Shown here piece after piece: positions 31,915-41,241 of a stretch of DNA of 64,000 nucleotides. The stretch is from contig NZ_BJDK01000007.1 of NCBI RefSeq assembly GCF_005405105.1, positions 1-64,000 of the forward strand, read 5' to 3'. Position numbers and translations under genes: made by a program. Below the pieces are notes generated by a model, which saw only the letters and a list, made by a program, of their open reading frames with translations, did no database searches and was not told the DNA's origin. Positions within the stretch are counted from its first letter, which is position 1. The number at the start of each line of letters is the position of its first letter. The DNA comes from Lactiplantibacillus dongliensis (GTDB lineage: Bacteria > Bacillota > Bacilli > Lactobacillales > Lactobacillaceae).

Positions 31915-34653
31915 ATGATAGACGAAAATGCCCATCGCTTGACCGACACTGAAGATGCTGAACAGGACCAGATGCCTCCCGATGCCGCCAAACTTTGGCA
32001 GCTTGATGAAGCAACCTTAGCCGCTAAATACAAAACTGACCCAGAAAATGGGTTAAGTCTAGATGAGGCGGCCAACCGGTTGTACTTAAATGGCCGTAAC
32101 GAAATGGAAATTAAGCGCCAATCCCGCTTACTACAATTCATCAAGCAGTTTAATAACAGTATCATTTATATTTTAGCGGCCGCCGCCGTGATGACGTTCT
32201 TTATGCAGCGTTACTCCGACTCGATCGTTATCGGCTTAGTCATTATTGCCAACGCCATCATTGGCTACGTGCAGGAACGCCAAGCCGGCAACGCCTTAGA
32301 GCGAATCCGAGAAATGTTGATTTCCAAAAACTTCGTCATTCGCGATGGTCAAAAGCTAGAAGTCGATGCGCGTGATTTAGTCGTCGGCGACTTAGTCAAC
32401 TTGGAAGCCGGCGATGCGGTACCCGCGGATATGCGCTTGATTGCAGCGGACAACTTAAACGTCCAAGAGTCAACGCTGACCGGGGAAACCAATCCGATTG
32501 AAAAGATTGAAGAACCGCTTAAGGATGCGCAACTAGCCCTCGCTGATCGCCGCAACATGGTCTATGCTTCAACGGCGGTTACTAGTGGCTCCGGCTATGG
32601 CGTCGTAACCGCCACGGCTGGTGCGACTGAGATTGGTCATATCCAACAATCCGTTGGTGAAGTCAAAGAAAAGCCAACGCCATTGATGCGTAACTTGAAT
32701 TCACTGGGCTTTGGACTCTCAATCGCGATCGTGGTCGCGGCAGTCTTGCTCTTCTTATTAGGGATGGTCATGGATACTTACAGCCTGCCAACCTTATTAA
32801 TCGCCGTCATTACAATGGTCGTTGGCTCCATGCCAGAAGGATTACCCGCTAGTACGTCCGTCGTTTTAGCCATGGGTACCCGACAAATGACCAAGAAGAA
32901 TGTCATCGTCAAGTCATTACCAGCCGTTGAAACGTTAGGCGCGGTCGATATTGTCAACACCGATAAGACGGGGACCTTAACAAAAAACGAAATGACCGTC
33001 ACCAAAATTGTTACCCCCAACCATGCCTTTGATGTGACTGGGGTCGGCTATGATGATAACGGCGGCGTCAACTTTGATGGGGCTTTGACCTTAAATGGAC
33101 AAGCCTATGATTGGCATCAAGACAATCACTTAGAATGGCTAGTGAACATTGCTGGTCAAACAACTGATGCCCAATTGCATTTTGAAAACGACAAATGGGA
33201 ACTAACCGGTGAACCAACTGATGGCGCCTTAACGACCCTTTATCGTAAAATGGCCGATCACGACCCCGAAGTCGCCGAAATCGACTCCTTACCGTTCGAT
33301 TCAGCTTTCCGGTTCTCCGCCCGTTTAGCTGATCTCAACGGACAACGCGTCTTAATGGTCAAAGGGTCACCCGCTACGGTGCTCCGTTTAACCGACCAAG
33401 CTGGAGACGAACACCACTGGGCCGCGAAGATGAAGGCCTTGACTGGCGACGGCTTGCGAATCGTGGCCCTCGCCTATCAAGTTGTTGACTCAACAGTTGA
33501 TACAATTGACGCTAAAGCGATTAGCGGCCTCACCTTAGCCGGGATGGTCGGGATCATCGACCCTCCTCGTGAAGAAGCTGCCACCGCGATCCAGGAACTC
33601 CGGCAAGCTGGTGTGCAAGTAAAGATGATTACTGGGGACCATCCAGATACGGCTATGGCGATTGCCAACAAGTTAAACTTGGCGCCCACCGTCAAAGCAA
33701 TTACTGGTCCCGAAATCGATGCCTTGAATGATACGCAGTTACAAGCGCAAATCGATGACTATAACGTCTTCGCTCGCGCAACGCCTGCTAACAAATTACG
33801 GATTGTTCGCGCACAACAAGCCAATGACCACGTTGTTTCAATGACTGGGGACGGTGTTAACGATGCACCTGCCTTGAAGCAAGCAGACATCGGGGTCGCC
33901 ATGGGGATCAAAGGAACCGAAGTCGCCAAAGAATCCGCCGATATGGTCTTAGCCGATGATGATTTTGCAGATATCGTCGCGGCCGTACGCGAAGGTCGCC
34001 ACGTTTTCGATAATATCCGTAAAACGATTCGCTTCTTGCTCCCGACTAGTTTCGCTGAAGGGCTGGTCGTCATCATCAGTATCTTGATGGGTCACGACTT
34101 ACCGCTTTACCCAACTCAGTTGCTTTGGATTAACATGGTTTCGGCCTTAACGATCCAGTTCGCCTTTATCTTCGAGCCGCCCGAAGCTGGGATTATGTCT
34201 CGGGGACCACGAAAAGTGAAGGCTGGCTTACTATCGAAGCTCGATTCATTTGAAATCGTCTACGTTTCGTTATTAATCTCTGGCTTAGGAATCTTCGCCT
34301 ACGACTACTTAACCGCGATTGGCTTACCAAACGTGGTTGGGAGTACGATGTCTTTGAACATTATCATCTTCGGGAAGATTTTCTATCTCTTTAACTTACG
34401 AAACGACTACCCAGTCATTTCGAAATACTTCTTCCAGAACAAGATGGCATTTTATATTATTGGAATTTTGATTCTCTTACAGCTCGGCATTGTTTACTTG
34501 CCGTTCATGCAATCAATCTTCCATACAACCAACGTCAACTTCTGGTACGGTTGGGGCATTCCGATTATCGCTGGGATCATCGTCTTAGCAGTGACTGAGA
34601 TTGGGAAGTTCATCCGCTTTCACTTCTTAAAACCAGCAACCATTATTGAATAA
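31915..34653 (+). CDS. P2-type cation-transporting ATPase
   Basis: 912 residues from the ATG at 31915 (AGGAG upstream). Order: N-terminal cation-ATPase domain, actuator loop with LTGETNPI, MPEGLPAS in M4, phosphorylation site DKTGTLTKNEMTV, nucleotide domain with MVKGSPATVL, hinge with MTGDGVNDAPALKQADIGVAMG, and a C-terminal four-span domain. It looks like PMR1/SERCA-type pumps. In M6, where Ca2+ pumps have N-x-x-T-D, this protein reads LWINMVSALTIQF, without the Asp. The cation is therefore uncertain: Mn2+, Na+ or Ca2+ with altered sites. Confidence 0.9.
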   Translation: MIDENAHRLTDTEDAEQDQMPPDAAKLWQLDEATLAAKYKTDPENGLSLDEAANRLYLNGRNEMEIKRQSRLLQFIKQFNNSIIYILAAAAVMTFFMQRYSDSIVIGLVIIANAIIGYVQERQAGNALERIREMLISKNFVIRDGQKLEVDARDLVVGDLVNLEAGDAVPADMRLIAADNLNVQESTLTGETNPIEKIEEPLKDAQLALADRRNMVYASTAVTSGSGYGVVTATAGATEIGHIQQSVGEVKEKPTPLMRNLNSLGFGLSIAIVVAAVLLFLLGMVMDTYSLPTLLIAVITMVVGSMPEGLPASTSVVLAMGTRQMTKKNVIVKSLPAVETLGAVDIVNTDKTGTLTKNEMTVTKIVTPNHAFDVTGVGYDDNGGVNFDGALTLNGQAYDWHQDNHLEWLVNIAGQTTDAQLHFENDKWELTGEPTDGALTTLYRKMADHDPEVAEIDSLPFDSAFRFSARLADLNGQRVLMVKGSPATVLRLTDQAGDEHHWAAKMKALTGDGLRIVALAYQVVDSTVDTIDAKAISGLTLAGMVGIIDPPREEAATAIQELRQAGVQVKMITGDHPDTAMAIANKLNLAPTVKAITGPEIDALNDTQLQAQIDDYNVFARATPANKLRIVRAQQANDHVVSMTGDGVNDAPALKQADIGVAMGIKGTEVAKESADMVLADDDFADIVAAVREGRHVFDNIRKTIRFLLPTSFAEGLVVIISILMGHDLPLYPTQLLWINMVSALTIQFAFIFEPPEAGIMSRGPRKVKAGLLSKLDSFEIVYVSLLISGLGIFAYDYLTAIGLPNVVGSTMSLNIIIFGKIFYLFNLRNDYPVISKYFFQNKMAFYIIGILILLQLGIVYLPFMQSIFHTTNVNFWYGWGIPIIAGIIVLAVTEIGKFIRFHFLKPATIIE

Positions 34654-34667
34654 TCAGGCTAAAAACA

Positions 34668-34713
34668 AATACGGCGCTAACCTCTTAATTGAAAGTTAGC
34701 ACCGTATTTTTGT
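34668..34713. terminator. Bidirectional terminator
   Basis: AATACGGCGCTAAC/GTTAGCACCGTATT with flanking A and T tracts, between convergent ATPase and peptidase genes. Confidence 0.85.
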
Positions 34714-34715
34714 CT

Positions 34716-35600
34716 TTATTCGGTTAAAAATTCTCCAAGATGTTTGAAATAATCTAACGGGTTATCCAGCATCTGACCATGCCCAGCCCCAGGGGTGATA
34801 TGGACTGTTGCGTTGGGAATCGTTTGTGCCATTCGCTGTACCGCCGCAATCGGCATCGTATCATTTTCACCAACGGTCAGATAAGTCGGGACGCGCAGAT
34901 ACTGCAACCGCTCGCGGATGTCCCAGTCCTTTAGTGCACCGACCATGACAAACTCATTGTCACCCTGAAAGTAATGATAAATGTCTGTCGCCAATGTCGA
35001 CACTAAGTGTGTCGGGTGTGGATCGGTGGCGCGATGTAAATGCCGGTTGCCAAGTTCAGCAATTAGCTTTTGATAACGTGGTTCGTGGAACGCTTGGCGT
35101 CGTTCAACATCTTGCATATAGATGACTGCCCGCTTAGAAAACTGCTGCGATCGAATGGCATTCAGATGGGTGATATATTCTGGAATGTTGTCTACCATAC
35201 TAGAGATGATCAGGCCTTTAAGATGATCGCCATATTTGAGCGCGTATTCTTGAGCTAACAGGCCGCCCCATGACTGTCCTAATAAATAAAAGTTATCCAA
35301 CCCCAGTGCCTGACGCACAGTTTCGACCTCATCGACATAGTACGCAATATTAAGATATTTATCACGATTAGCTTGGTCGGTCCAATCCGGTGCTTCCGAA
35401 AAATAGGACCCAAGTTGATCATAATAGCTGACCTGAACATGGTAGTACGCTAGTCGTTTAGCGAAGTTTTCGAAGACTTCGTGGGTACCACCGGGACCGC
35501 CATGCAGACACAGTAAATTGATAGGGCCTTGACCGTCAGTGCGAGTCCATAAGTGGTAGCCGTCTGGTTGGGTGATGATTTTGGTGCCTGGTGTAATCAT
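34716..35600 (-). CDS. Proline iminopeptidase (alpha/beta hydrolase, S33)
   Basis: 294 residues from the ATG at 35600 (GGGAGG upstream). The frame is open 50 codons further but that part is not protein-like. The oxyanion motif is CLHGGPGGTHEVF, the nucleophile elbow is LLGQSWGGLLAQEYA, the Asp lies near GENDTMPI and the His in TPGAGHGQML. This is the standard layout of S33 proline iminopeptidases, which release N-terminal proline from short peptides in the cytosol of lactic bacteria. Confidence 0.9.
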   Translation of the reverse strand: MITPGTKIITQPDGYHLWTRTDGQGPINLLCLHGGPGGTHEVFENFAKRLAYYHVQVSYYDQLGSYFSEAPDWTDQANRDKYLNIAYYVDEVETVRQALGLDNFYLLGQSWGGLLAQEYALKYGDHLKGLIISSMVDNIPEYITHLNAIRSQQFSKRAVIYMQDVERRQAFHEPRYQKLIAELGNRHLHRATDPHPTHLVSTLATDIYHYFQGDNEFVMVGALKDWDIRERLQYLRVPTYLTVGENDTMPIAAVQRMAQTIPNATVHITPGAGHGQMLDNPLDYFKHLGEFLTE

Positions 35601-35770
35601 TATGTAAGTGCCTCCCTGCGTGTTGGTTGGTGCTAGTATAGCGCGGAGCGGCGGTTGGGACAATGTGGCCGTTTTATTGTCCTTAAACTTAACCATCTTA
35701 ATCCAGCCATTGCACGAACATTCAAACTCCCCTAGAATAGGAACTATCAATCAACCACGGAGGAATTTAC

Positions 35771-36253
35771 ATGCCTACCCAATCTATAAAGCACTTACCT
35801 AAAACGATCAAAACAATCTGGATTTGGACAAGCCTAATTGAGCTAACACTTGGCTTACTATTCGCTATCGGGACTTGGCTATTAAGTCGCTGGTTTGCGC
35901 CAACTTTCTGGCACATGACCACCATTGCCATCCTCATCTTGACGTTGCTAATAGTCATCATTGAACTCGTACTTGTTAACTATCGTTGGCAATTCAACAC
36001 TTACCTCGTCAACCCACGGCAATTTGAACTACACGATGGTTACTTCTTCCGTAAACAAACGGTGATTCCCATCGCTCAGATTCAAAATATCAAGTTGGAA
36101 CAGGGCCCCTTATTACGACTTAAACACCTGCAAGCCGTCACCCTGGTTACCGCAGCGTCTAGCCATAAGATTGCTGGAATTCCGGCAGCAGAATCTGAAC
36201 AGTTCAAATCACTAGTCATGGCACTAGCACAGGAGGCGCGGACTGATGACTAA
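35771..36253 (+). CDS. YdbS-like membrane protein with bacterial PH domain
   Basis: 160 residues. Two membrane segments (about 25-47 and 52-70) are followed by a bPH_2 domain (YRWQFNTYLVNPRQFELHDGYFFRKQTVIPIAQIQNIKLEQGPLLR...). ATG at 35771 behind ACGGAGG. It overlaps the next gene by eight bases, the usual ydbS-ydbT arrangement. The pair is thought to be membrane-associated, and its biochemical role is not established. Confidence 0.85.
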   Translation: MPTQSIKHLPKTIKTIWIWTSLIELTLGLLFAIGTWLLSRWFAPTFWHMTTIAILILTLLIVIIELVLVNYRWQFNTYLVNPRQFELHDGYFFRKQTVIPIAQIQNIKLEQGPLLRLKHLQAVTLVTAASSHKIAGIPAAESEQFKSLVMALAQEARTDD

Positions 36254-37676
36254 TCCCACGCCACAACGGTTGCATCCATTGGCGCTGATTAATGAGTTTT
36301 ACCACCTCATTCGTGAATGGGTCATTCCCTTGATTGTGCTACTAATCTCGTTAACACCGGTCTTACTCAAAGCCCATTTAACTGGTTGGCTACCTGTAGC
36401 GATTATCGTCATTCTCTTAGTCTTTCTGATTCCCGCGGGATTACGTTATTGGACCTTCAAATTTGCGTTGACCACTGACAGTCTCGTTATCTATTCTGGA
36501 GTCTTTAATCACCAGACTAATCACATCCCTTACCAACGGATTCAATCCGTTAATCAGACTCAGTGGGCGTTCTTAAAGCCGTTCAATCTCATTACCTTAA
36601 GTGTCGAAACGGCGGGCCATAGTAGTAGTGACCGGCCAGAAGCCGTCTTGGCCGTTGTTAATGCAACAGTTTATGCACAACTAATGGCTGCTCAACAAGC
36701 TGCTACGCTAGTAACGCCAACCGCAGTGCCCCAAATACCGACTTATACGATTAATCGACGCGACTTACGTGAATTTGCCTTAACCTCACCAGCCTTTTTA
36801 TCCGTCTTTCTACTCATCCTAGCTGGCTTTGGTAAGCTAAGTGAAAGTGCCCGTAAAGCACTGATTAATTGGGCTTTCAGTAGTGCTCAACATATTAGCC
36901 TGCTATCAATCATCGGGTTAATATTAGCCACCGTCCTACTCTTTTACCTTGGCTCAATTGTGACGCTCATCATGACCTACTATGGCTTTACCTTAACGCG
37001 ACAAGGCGACCATCTCATTGTTCGCCGCGGCTGGTTCAAGACTCGGCAGACTGAGATTGCCATTGATCGCATTCAAGCTATCCGATTGAAGCAACCGTTA
37101 TTACGACATTGGCTACACTTAGTGACGGTCCAACTGGTCGTGATTAGCAATGACCATAAAAATGACGATGCTGCCAATGTGATCGTTATGCCGGTCATCA
37201 AGCAAGCCACCGTTAATCACTTTTTGACGACCTTTTTCCCGCAATTACCACCACTGACTTTAACGCGGAATACCGACCCCCGAACTTGCTGGTGGAACTT
37301 ACGCAATTACGGCTTGGTCGGTTTACTTATTTGTCTGCCATTTAGTATCTTATGGCGTCGCTGGGGCAGTCTTAGCTGGTTAATCTGGGGACTACTGATG
37401 CCAATGGGATTGTTACGCAGTCATGCTAGTTCGGCCCAAGTGTTGACACCTCGCTACCTGATGATTAGTACTAGTCGCTGGTTCACTCGCAACGACTATT
37501 TGTTCCAACGTCAACATGTTCAATCGCTTGAATTACGGCAATCAATCTGGTTGCATAAACACGCTTACGGCCATATTCGCTTACACTTTCGGGCTGGCCA
37601 GCATGGTCGCAGTCAGACCGTTCGTTACTTACCAATCACCCAGTTACAACGCATCCGCCAGTGGTATGAACGCTAA
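36246..37676 (+). CDS. YdbT-like membrane protein with repeated PH domains
   Basis: 476 residues with paired membrane segments and three bPH_2-like repeats. Each begins in a similar way: LTTDSLVIYSGVFNHQTNHI, LTRQGDHLIVRRGWFKTRQT and a third near LTPRYLMISTSRWFTRNDYL. Each continues with an IPYQRIQSV or IAIDRIQAI strand. Partner of the YdbS protein upstream (start overlapped by eight bases). In Bacillus the pair contributes to resistance to some antimicrobial peptides, but transfer of that role here is inference. Confidence 0.85.
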   Translation: MTNPTPQRLHPLALINEFYHLIREWVIPLIVLLISLTPVLLKAHLTGWLPVAIIVILLVFLIPAGLRYWTFKFALTTDSLVIYSGVFNHQTNHIPYQRIQSVNQTQWAFLKPFNLITLSVETAGHSSSDRPEAVLAVVNATVYAQLMAAQQAATLVTPTAVPQIPTYTINRRDLREFALTSPAFLSVFLLILAGFGKLSESARKALINWAFSSAQHISLLSIIGLILATVLLFYLGSIVTLIMTYYGFTLTRQGDHLIVRRGWFKTRQTEIAIDRIQAIRLKQPLLRHWLHLVTVQLVVISNDHKNDDAANVIVMPVIKQATVNHFLTTFFPQLPPLTLTRNTDPRTCWWNLRNYGLVGLLICLPFSILWRRWGSLSWLIWGLLMPMGLLRSHASSAQVLTPRYLMISTSRWFTRNDYLFQRQHVQSLELRQSIWLHKHAYGHIRLHFRAGQHGRSQTVRYLPITQLQRIRQWYER

Positions 37677-37678
37677 AA

Positions 37679-37694
37679 TGTTTCACGTGAAACA
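37679..37694. promoter_or_regulatory. parS-like ParB/Spo0J binding site
   Basis: TGTTTCACGTGAAACA is a perfect palindrome and matches the parS consensus fully. It starts three bases after the ydbT-like stop codon and touches the terminator. Confidence 0.85.
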
Positions 37695-37743
37695 AAAGCT
37701 CCGGTAGTTACTGTTAAATCAGTAACTATCGGAGCTTTTGTTT
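37692..37743. terminator. Bidirectional terminator
   Basis: ACAAAAGCTCCGGTAGTTAC/GTAACTATCGGAGCTTTTGT around TGTTAAATCA, between convergent genes. Confidence 0.85.
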
Positions 37744-38113
37744 AGTGCATCACCGTCACAAAGATTTCAATTAAAACCATGACTACCGCTAAGCCATCCA
37801 AGACCCAGCAACCCCAGATATAATAGTTCTCCAAAGGTTTGTACGCCTGATGTGTCACCTTTAAATTTTTTTCGTAAAGGCGATTAAAGTAGATAAACGC
37901 CCATGCCAAGAGCCAAAGAACAAAACAAAATAACGGATAAACAAAAATATTACTCCGAATCCCCCATGGTTCAAGGCCACTAATCGAGGTTGGCACAAAA
38001 ATCTTTGCGGGTAAGACAGGATATGCGATTACCGCTAATAGTAACGGAATCAATGCCAATCCCGTTTGTTTCCATAAATTATAATGGCGTAATTTCGGTT
38101 TAAAATTAGACAA
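37742..38113 (-). CDS. Small integral membrane protein of unknown function (123 aa)
   Basis: Three hydrophobic segments at about residues 15-33, 52-75 and 98-120, with a short basic N-terminus (MSNFKPKLRHYNLWKQ). I do not recognise the family. It overlaps the upstream esterase gene by eight bases, so the two are translated together. That coupling suggests a shared purpose, but the sequence does not reveal it. Confidence 0.75.
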   Translation of the reverse strand: MSNFKPKLRHYNLWKQTGLALIPLLLAVIAYPVLPAKIFVPTSISGLEPWGIRSNIFVYPLFCFVLWLLAWAFIYFNRLYEKNLKVTHQAYKPLENYYIWGCWVLDGLAVVMVLIEIFVTVMH

Positions 38114-38900
38114 CTTGCCAACTTCCCTTCATTAACCAATGCATCGCGGCTGGTAATTGTTGATTCCATAATGACCAATCATGATGGCCGACTTGTTCCT
38201 GCCACGTAAAGTCCGTGCCAAACTGAGCCGCCAACTGAGGCCGTAATGCTAAATCCATCGAGCGTAAGATATCTGCACTACCAGTCGTTGCTAAGACCCG
38301 TAAGCCTGGAGTGACTGGCTGATAATGGGCTAACAAATGCGTTAGGCTCACTGATGAATCGTCCAACTGCTGCGGATCAAAGGCCAAGTCCATATCAGGC
38401 ATAATGGCCGCTTGCTCCGTTCGAAAACGTGCTAGATCAGCAACTGGTGATAAGGCTGCCACGGCGGCAAAACGTTTCGGCTCACTGAGCGCCCAACGCA
38501 ATGCTGCATAACCACCCATTGAATTTCCCATGACATAATTACGGGCACGGTCGGTCGCCAACGGAAAGATATACTGCATTCGTGCGGGTAATTCTTGCGT
38601 TAAAAACGACCAGTAATGTGGGCCGTGAACCATATCCGTATAAAAGCCCCGTTCGGTCTGCGGCATCACGACAGCGACTCGATACTGCGTCGCCAACTGC
38701 TCAATAGCCGTCCGCCGTAACCAAGTCGTGGCATCACCACCCAAGCCATGTAGCAGCCAAATCGTTGGCAATAATTGCGGTCCCTGGGCGTACGCCGACA
38801 ACACCCCACCAGTCGGCCCGGTTGGTTCTGGCAAGATGACATTAACTGTCACCTGCCGTCGTAAGACATTTGAAAAAAAGTTATTACTATGAATGGACAT
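38106..38900 (-). CDS. Esterase D-like alpha/beta hydrolase (acetylesterase)
   Basis: 264 residues. TIWLLHGLGGDATTWLRRT gives the oxyanion hole, YVMGNSMGGYAALRWALSEP the nucleophile elbow (Ser in GNSMGG), and QVGHHDWSLW the catalytic His. This pattern is that of the tributyrin esterase / S-formylglutathione hydrolase group. EstA of lactic bacteria belongs here and cleaves short-chain acyl esters. No signal peptide is seen. ATG at 38900 behind GGGGGAG. Translationally coupled to the membrane protein that follows. Confidence 0.87.
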   Translation of the reverse strand: MSIHSNNFFSNVLRRQVTVNVILPEPTGPTGGVLSAYAQGPQLLPTIWLLHGLGGDATTWLRRTAIEQLATQYRVAVVMPQTERGFYTDMVHGPHYWSFLTQELPARMQYIFPLATDRARNYVMGNSMGGYAALRWALSEPKRFAAVAALSPVADLARFRTEQAAIMPDMDLAFDPQQLDDSSVSLTHLLAHYQPVTPGLRVLATTGSADILRSMDLALRPQLAAQFGTDFTWQEQVGHHDWSLWNQQLPAAMHWLMKGSWQVV

Positions 38901-38920
38901 TAACCCATCACTCCCCCAAC

Positions 38921-39652
38921 CTAACGAATTTCACTAGCGACCCGCGGCTGGGCGGTGCTAGTCAGATGTAACCCAAAATAATTCGGCAATAAGTAACTCA
39001 ACGTATATTCCAAAATTTGATCTTCACGAAAGACCCACCGCTCAACTTTAACAACCGGCGCATCCAAGGTGACGTGCAAGTAATCAGCGACCCGCTGGTT
39101 AGGCACGACCGTTACGGCATATTCTTGTTCAAACGGCTGCTGGGCCAGATCTAGCTGCGCGTGTTTACGGATCAACGCATACAACGAATGAATCAACCGT
39201 GGCCGACTCACACTAGCTGGCGGTAACAACGACTTTAAATACCAAGACTGCGAATATTCAAACGGCACCTGCTGAATCTCACGCAACCGTTCAAAGTACC
39301 AGACGGGGGTGGTCGTCTCAAACTTACTCCGCGCCTTAACGGGAGTCGTCTCATTGACGACTAACACGGCAACTTGTTCATCATCCAAATCATAGGCGTG
39401 GGTATCCGTAATCTTCACAGCCGTGCCGCGATTGAACTTCGACACAAAACTGCCCTTCCCTTGAATTCGATGGATATAGCCTTGATCAGCTAGCATATTC
39501 AACACCCGCACGACCGTGGTCGAACTGACTTGGTACTTTTCACGTAATTCTTTTTCACTATAAAACGGTGCGTTCTTCTTAAAGCGATTAGAATTTAATT
39601 CCAAGATCAAAGCATTTAAAATCGTTTGATAGATTGGTTCCTTTCGACTCAC
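38921..39652 (-). CDS. GntR-family regulator of the amino-sugar locus
   Basis: 243 residues from a GTG at 39652, exactly seven bases after GGAGGT. Upstream in-frame ATGs lack such a site. The HTH (FYSEKELREKYQVSSTTVVRVLNMLADQGYIHRIQGKGSFV) is followed by a UTRA domain. It is divergent from the EIIC-MupG genes and its promoter region holds the palindrome AAGTTAATGCATTAACTT at 39790, so I infer it represses both directions with an amino-sugar phosphate, such as a MurNAc-6-P compound, as inducer. Confidence 0.87.
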   Translation of the reverse strand: MSRKEPIYQTILNALILELNSNRFKKNAPFYSEKELREKYQVSSTTVVRVLNMLADQGYIHRIQGKGSFVSKFNRGTAVKITDTHAYDLDDEQVAVLVVNETTPVKARSKFETTTPVWYFERLREIQQVPFEYSQSWYLKSLLPPASVSRPRLIHSLYALIRKHAQLDLAQQPFEQEYAVTVVPNQRVADYLHVTLDAPVVKVERWVFREDQILEYTLSYLLPNYFGLHLTSTAQPRVASEIR

Positions 39653-39677
39653 GACCGCCACCTCCGCCATTTTCCAA

Positions 39678-39693
39678 CTTAACACATTAAATG
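39678..39693. promoter_or_regulatory. Possible second GntR operator
   Basis: ACTTAACACATTAAAT resembles the 18-bp palindrome at 39790 (AGTTAATGCATTAACT) and overlaps the start region of the GntR gene, consistent with autoregulation. Confidence 0.35.
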
Positions 39694-39739
39694 TCTATAC
39701 TTACAGGCTGATTATGTCACTTTGGCCATTTAAAAGCAA

Positions 39740-39776
39740 TGTAAGCGTTAACTCATTCACTATAATATGCTATACT
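39740..39776 (+). promoter_or_regulatory. Promoter of EIIC-mupG with overlapping cre
   Basis: TTAACT (39748-39753), 17-bp spacer, TATACT (39771-39776). TGTAAGCGTTAACT at 39740-39753 is an almost perfect cre and covers the -35, so CcpA would block polymerase binding. Confidence 0.65.
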
Positions 39777-39789
39777 TGCCACAGATTTC

Positions 39790-39807
39790 AAGTTAATGCA
39801 TTAACTT
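39790..39807. promoter_or_regulatory. Palindromic operator, probably for the adjacent GntR
   Basis: AAGTTAATGCATTAACTT is a perfect 18-bp palindrome located 14 bp downstream of the -10, where a bound repressor would block transcription of EIIC-mupG. Confidence 0.65.
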
Positions 39808-39876
39808 AAAGCACCAGAAAGGTTGTAATTCAACCGACTGGGAGTGTTTTAAATTTTTTAAGGAGATGAATTTCTG

Positions 39877-41226
39877 ATGGATCAATCAAGTTCATGGAAA
39901 GATAAGACCGTTGCCGTCATGAGTAAAATTGCCGCGAACCGGTATTTACGCGCAATTCGTGACGGGATGGCGGTCATTATTCCAGTCGCCATCGTGGGGT
40001 CATTCTTTACAGTTGTTACCCAATTCCCACTTGCGGCTTGGACCAATTTCATTAAACCCTATGCAGCTGGTTTAGCTATTCCAATTAATTTTTCAATGGG
40101 GTTTATGGCCATTTACGCGGCCTTCGCGATTGCGGGGCGTTTAGCGGAAGGCTATGATTTTGACCGAATTTCAACTGGGGTCGTATCAGTTATGGTATTC
40201 TTACTGCTTGCGGTCAAACCAATTGCCGCATCGACTCCGGCCGCGATGAAAGCGTTAAGCTTAAAGGCCGCGGCGACCGTCGTGCCACTGACTAACTTTG
40301 GGGCGGCGGGACTATTTACCGCTATGTTGGCCGGGATTGCGACTGCGGAAGTCACCCGCTTTTGCCGTGACCATCACTTGGTCATTAGCATGCCAGACGG
40401 GGTACCACCCGCTGTCGCTGCGTCATTTTCAGCGCTGATTCCTGCGACCTTCTTAATCGTGGTTGCTTGGACCATTCACGTTGGCTTTAACTTTGACGTT
40501 AACACGTTCTTACAATGGGTCTTCAGTCCGTTAGCTTACTTTGGGAAAGATAACTTAATCTCAGTCATCGTCCCAATCTTATTGACTGATATCGTTTGGT
40601 TATTCGGGATTCACGGGGCTGCTTTAGCCACCCCAATCTTCTGGCCACTCTGGTACCCGAACCTGAATGCCAACATGGCGGCCGTGGCTAAAGGTACCGT
40701 TACCGCTGCCAATGCGCCACACTTCATGACCGAACAATTCTTCCAGTGGTTCGTCTATGTTGGCGGTGCCGGGGCAACCTTGTCACTATGTATTTTATTG
40801 GCTTTCTTCTCCAAGTCGAGTTATGGGAAGACAATTGGGAAAGTCACAATTATTCCAGGGCTCTTCAACATTAACGAACCCGTAATCTTCGGGGTGCCCA
40901 TTGTTATGAACCCTTACTTCGCGATTCCATTCGTTTTAGCACCATTAGCGATGGGGATCTTAACTTGGTTTGCGACAATTACCCATATGATCAGTCGGAC
41001 GGTCGCCTTAGTGCCTTGGACATTGCCAGGACCAATTGGCGCCTTAATGACCACCGCTTGGGACTGGCGTGCCGCCGTCTTATGTGTGGTTAATATCGTC
41101 ATGGCGACGTTTATCTACTACCCATTCTTCAAAATTTGGGATCGGAACCAATTAAAGAACGAACAACAAGCAGCCGCTGAAGATGCGGCTAAAGCTGCGG
41201 CCGCTGATGCGGTTCCAGCAGAATAA
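39877..41226 (+). CDS. PTS EIIC, lactose/cellobiose family, in the amino-sugar locus
   Basis: 449 residues, about ten membrane segments, with WLFGIHGAALATPIFWPLWY and FNINEPVIFGVPIVMNPY as family motifs and an Ala-rich charged tail. ATG at 39877 behind AAGGAG. It heads an operon with mupG. The known MurNAc transporter MurP belongs to the glucose PTS family, so this lactose-family EIIC points to uptake of a disaccharide such as MurNAc-GlcNAc rather than free MurNAc. No EIIA or EIIB is nearby. Confidence 0.88.
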   Translation: MDQSSSWKDKTVAVMSKIAANRYLRAIRDGMAVIIPVAIVGSFFTVVTQFPLAAWTNFIKPYAAGLAIPINFSMGFMAIYAAFAIAGRLAEGYDFDRISTGVVSVMVFLLLAVKPIAASTPAAMKALSLKAAATVVPLTNFGAAGLFTAMLAGIATAEVTRFCRDHHLVISMPDGVPPAVAASFSALIPATFLIVVAWTIHVGFNFDVNTFLQWVFSPLAYFGKDNLISVIVPILLTDIVWLFGIHGAALATPIFWPLWYPNLNANMAAVAKGTVTAANAPHFMTEQFFQWFVYVGGAGATLSLCILLAFFSKSSYGKTIGKVTIIPGLFNINEPVIFGVPIVMNPYFAIPFVLAPLAMGILTWFATITHMISRTVALVPWTLPGPIGALMTTAWDWRAAVLCVVNIVMATFIYYPFFKIWDRNQLKNEQQAAAEDAAKAAAADAVPAE

Positions 41227-41241
41227 GAGGGTTAAAGAGTT

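Noticed and set aside
35601-35750. 50-codon extension of the proline iminopeptidase
   Set aside because: The extension shows no relation to the family and has no ribosome-binding site, while the ATG at 35600 has GGGAGG.
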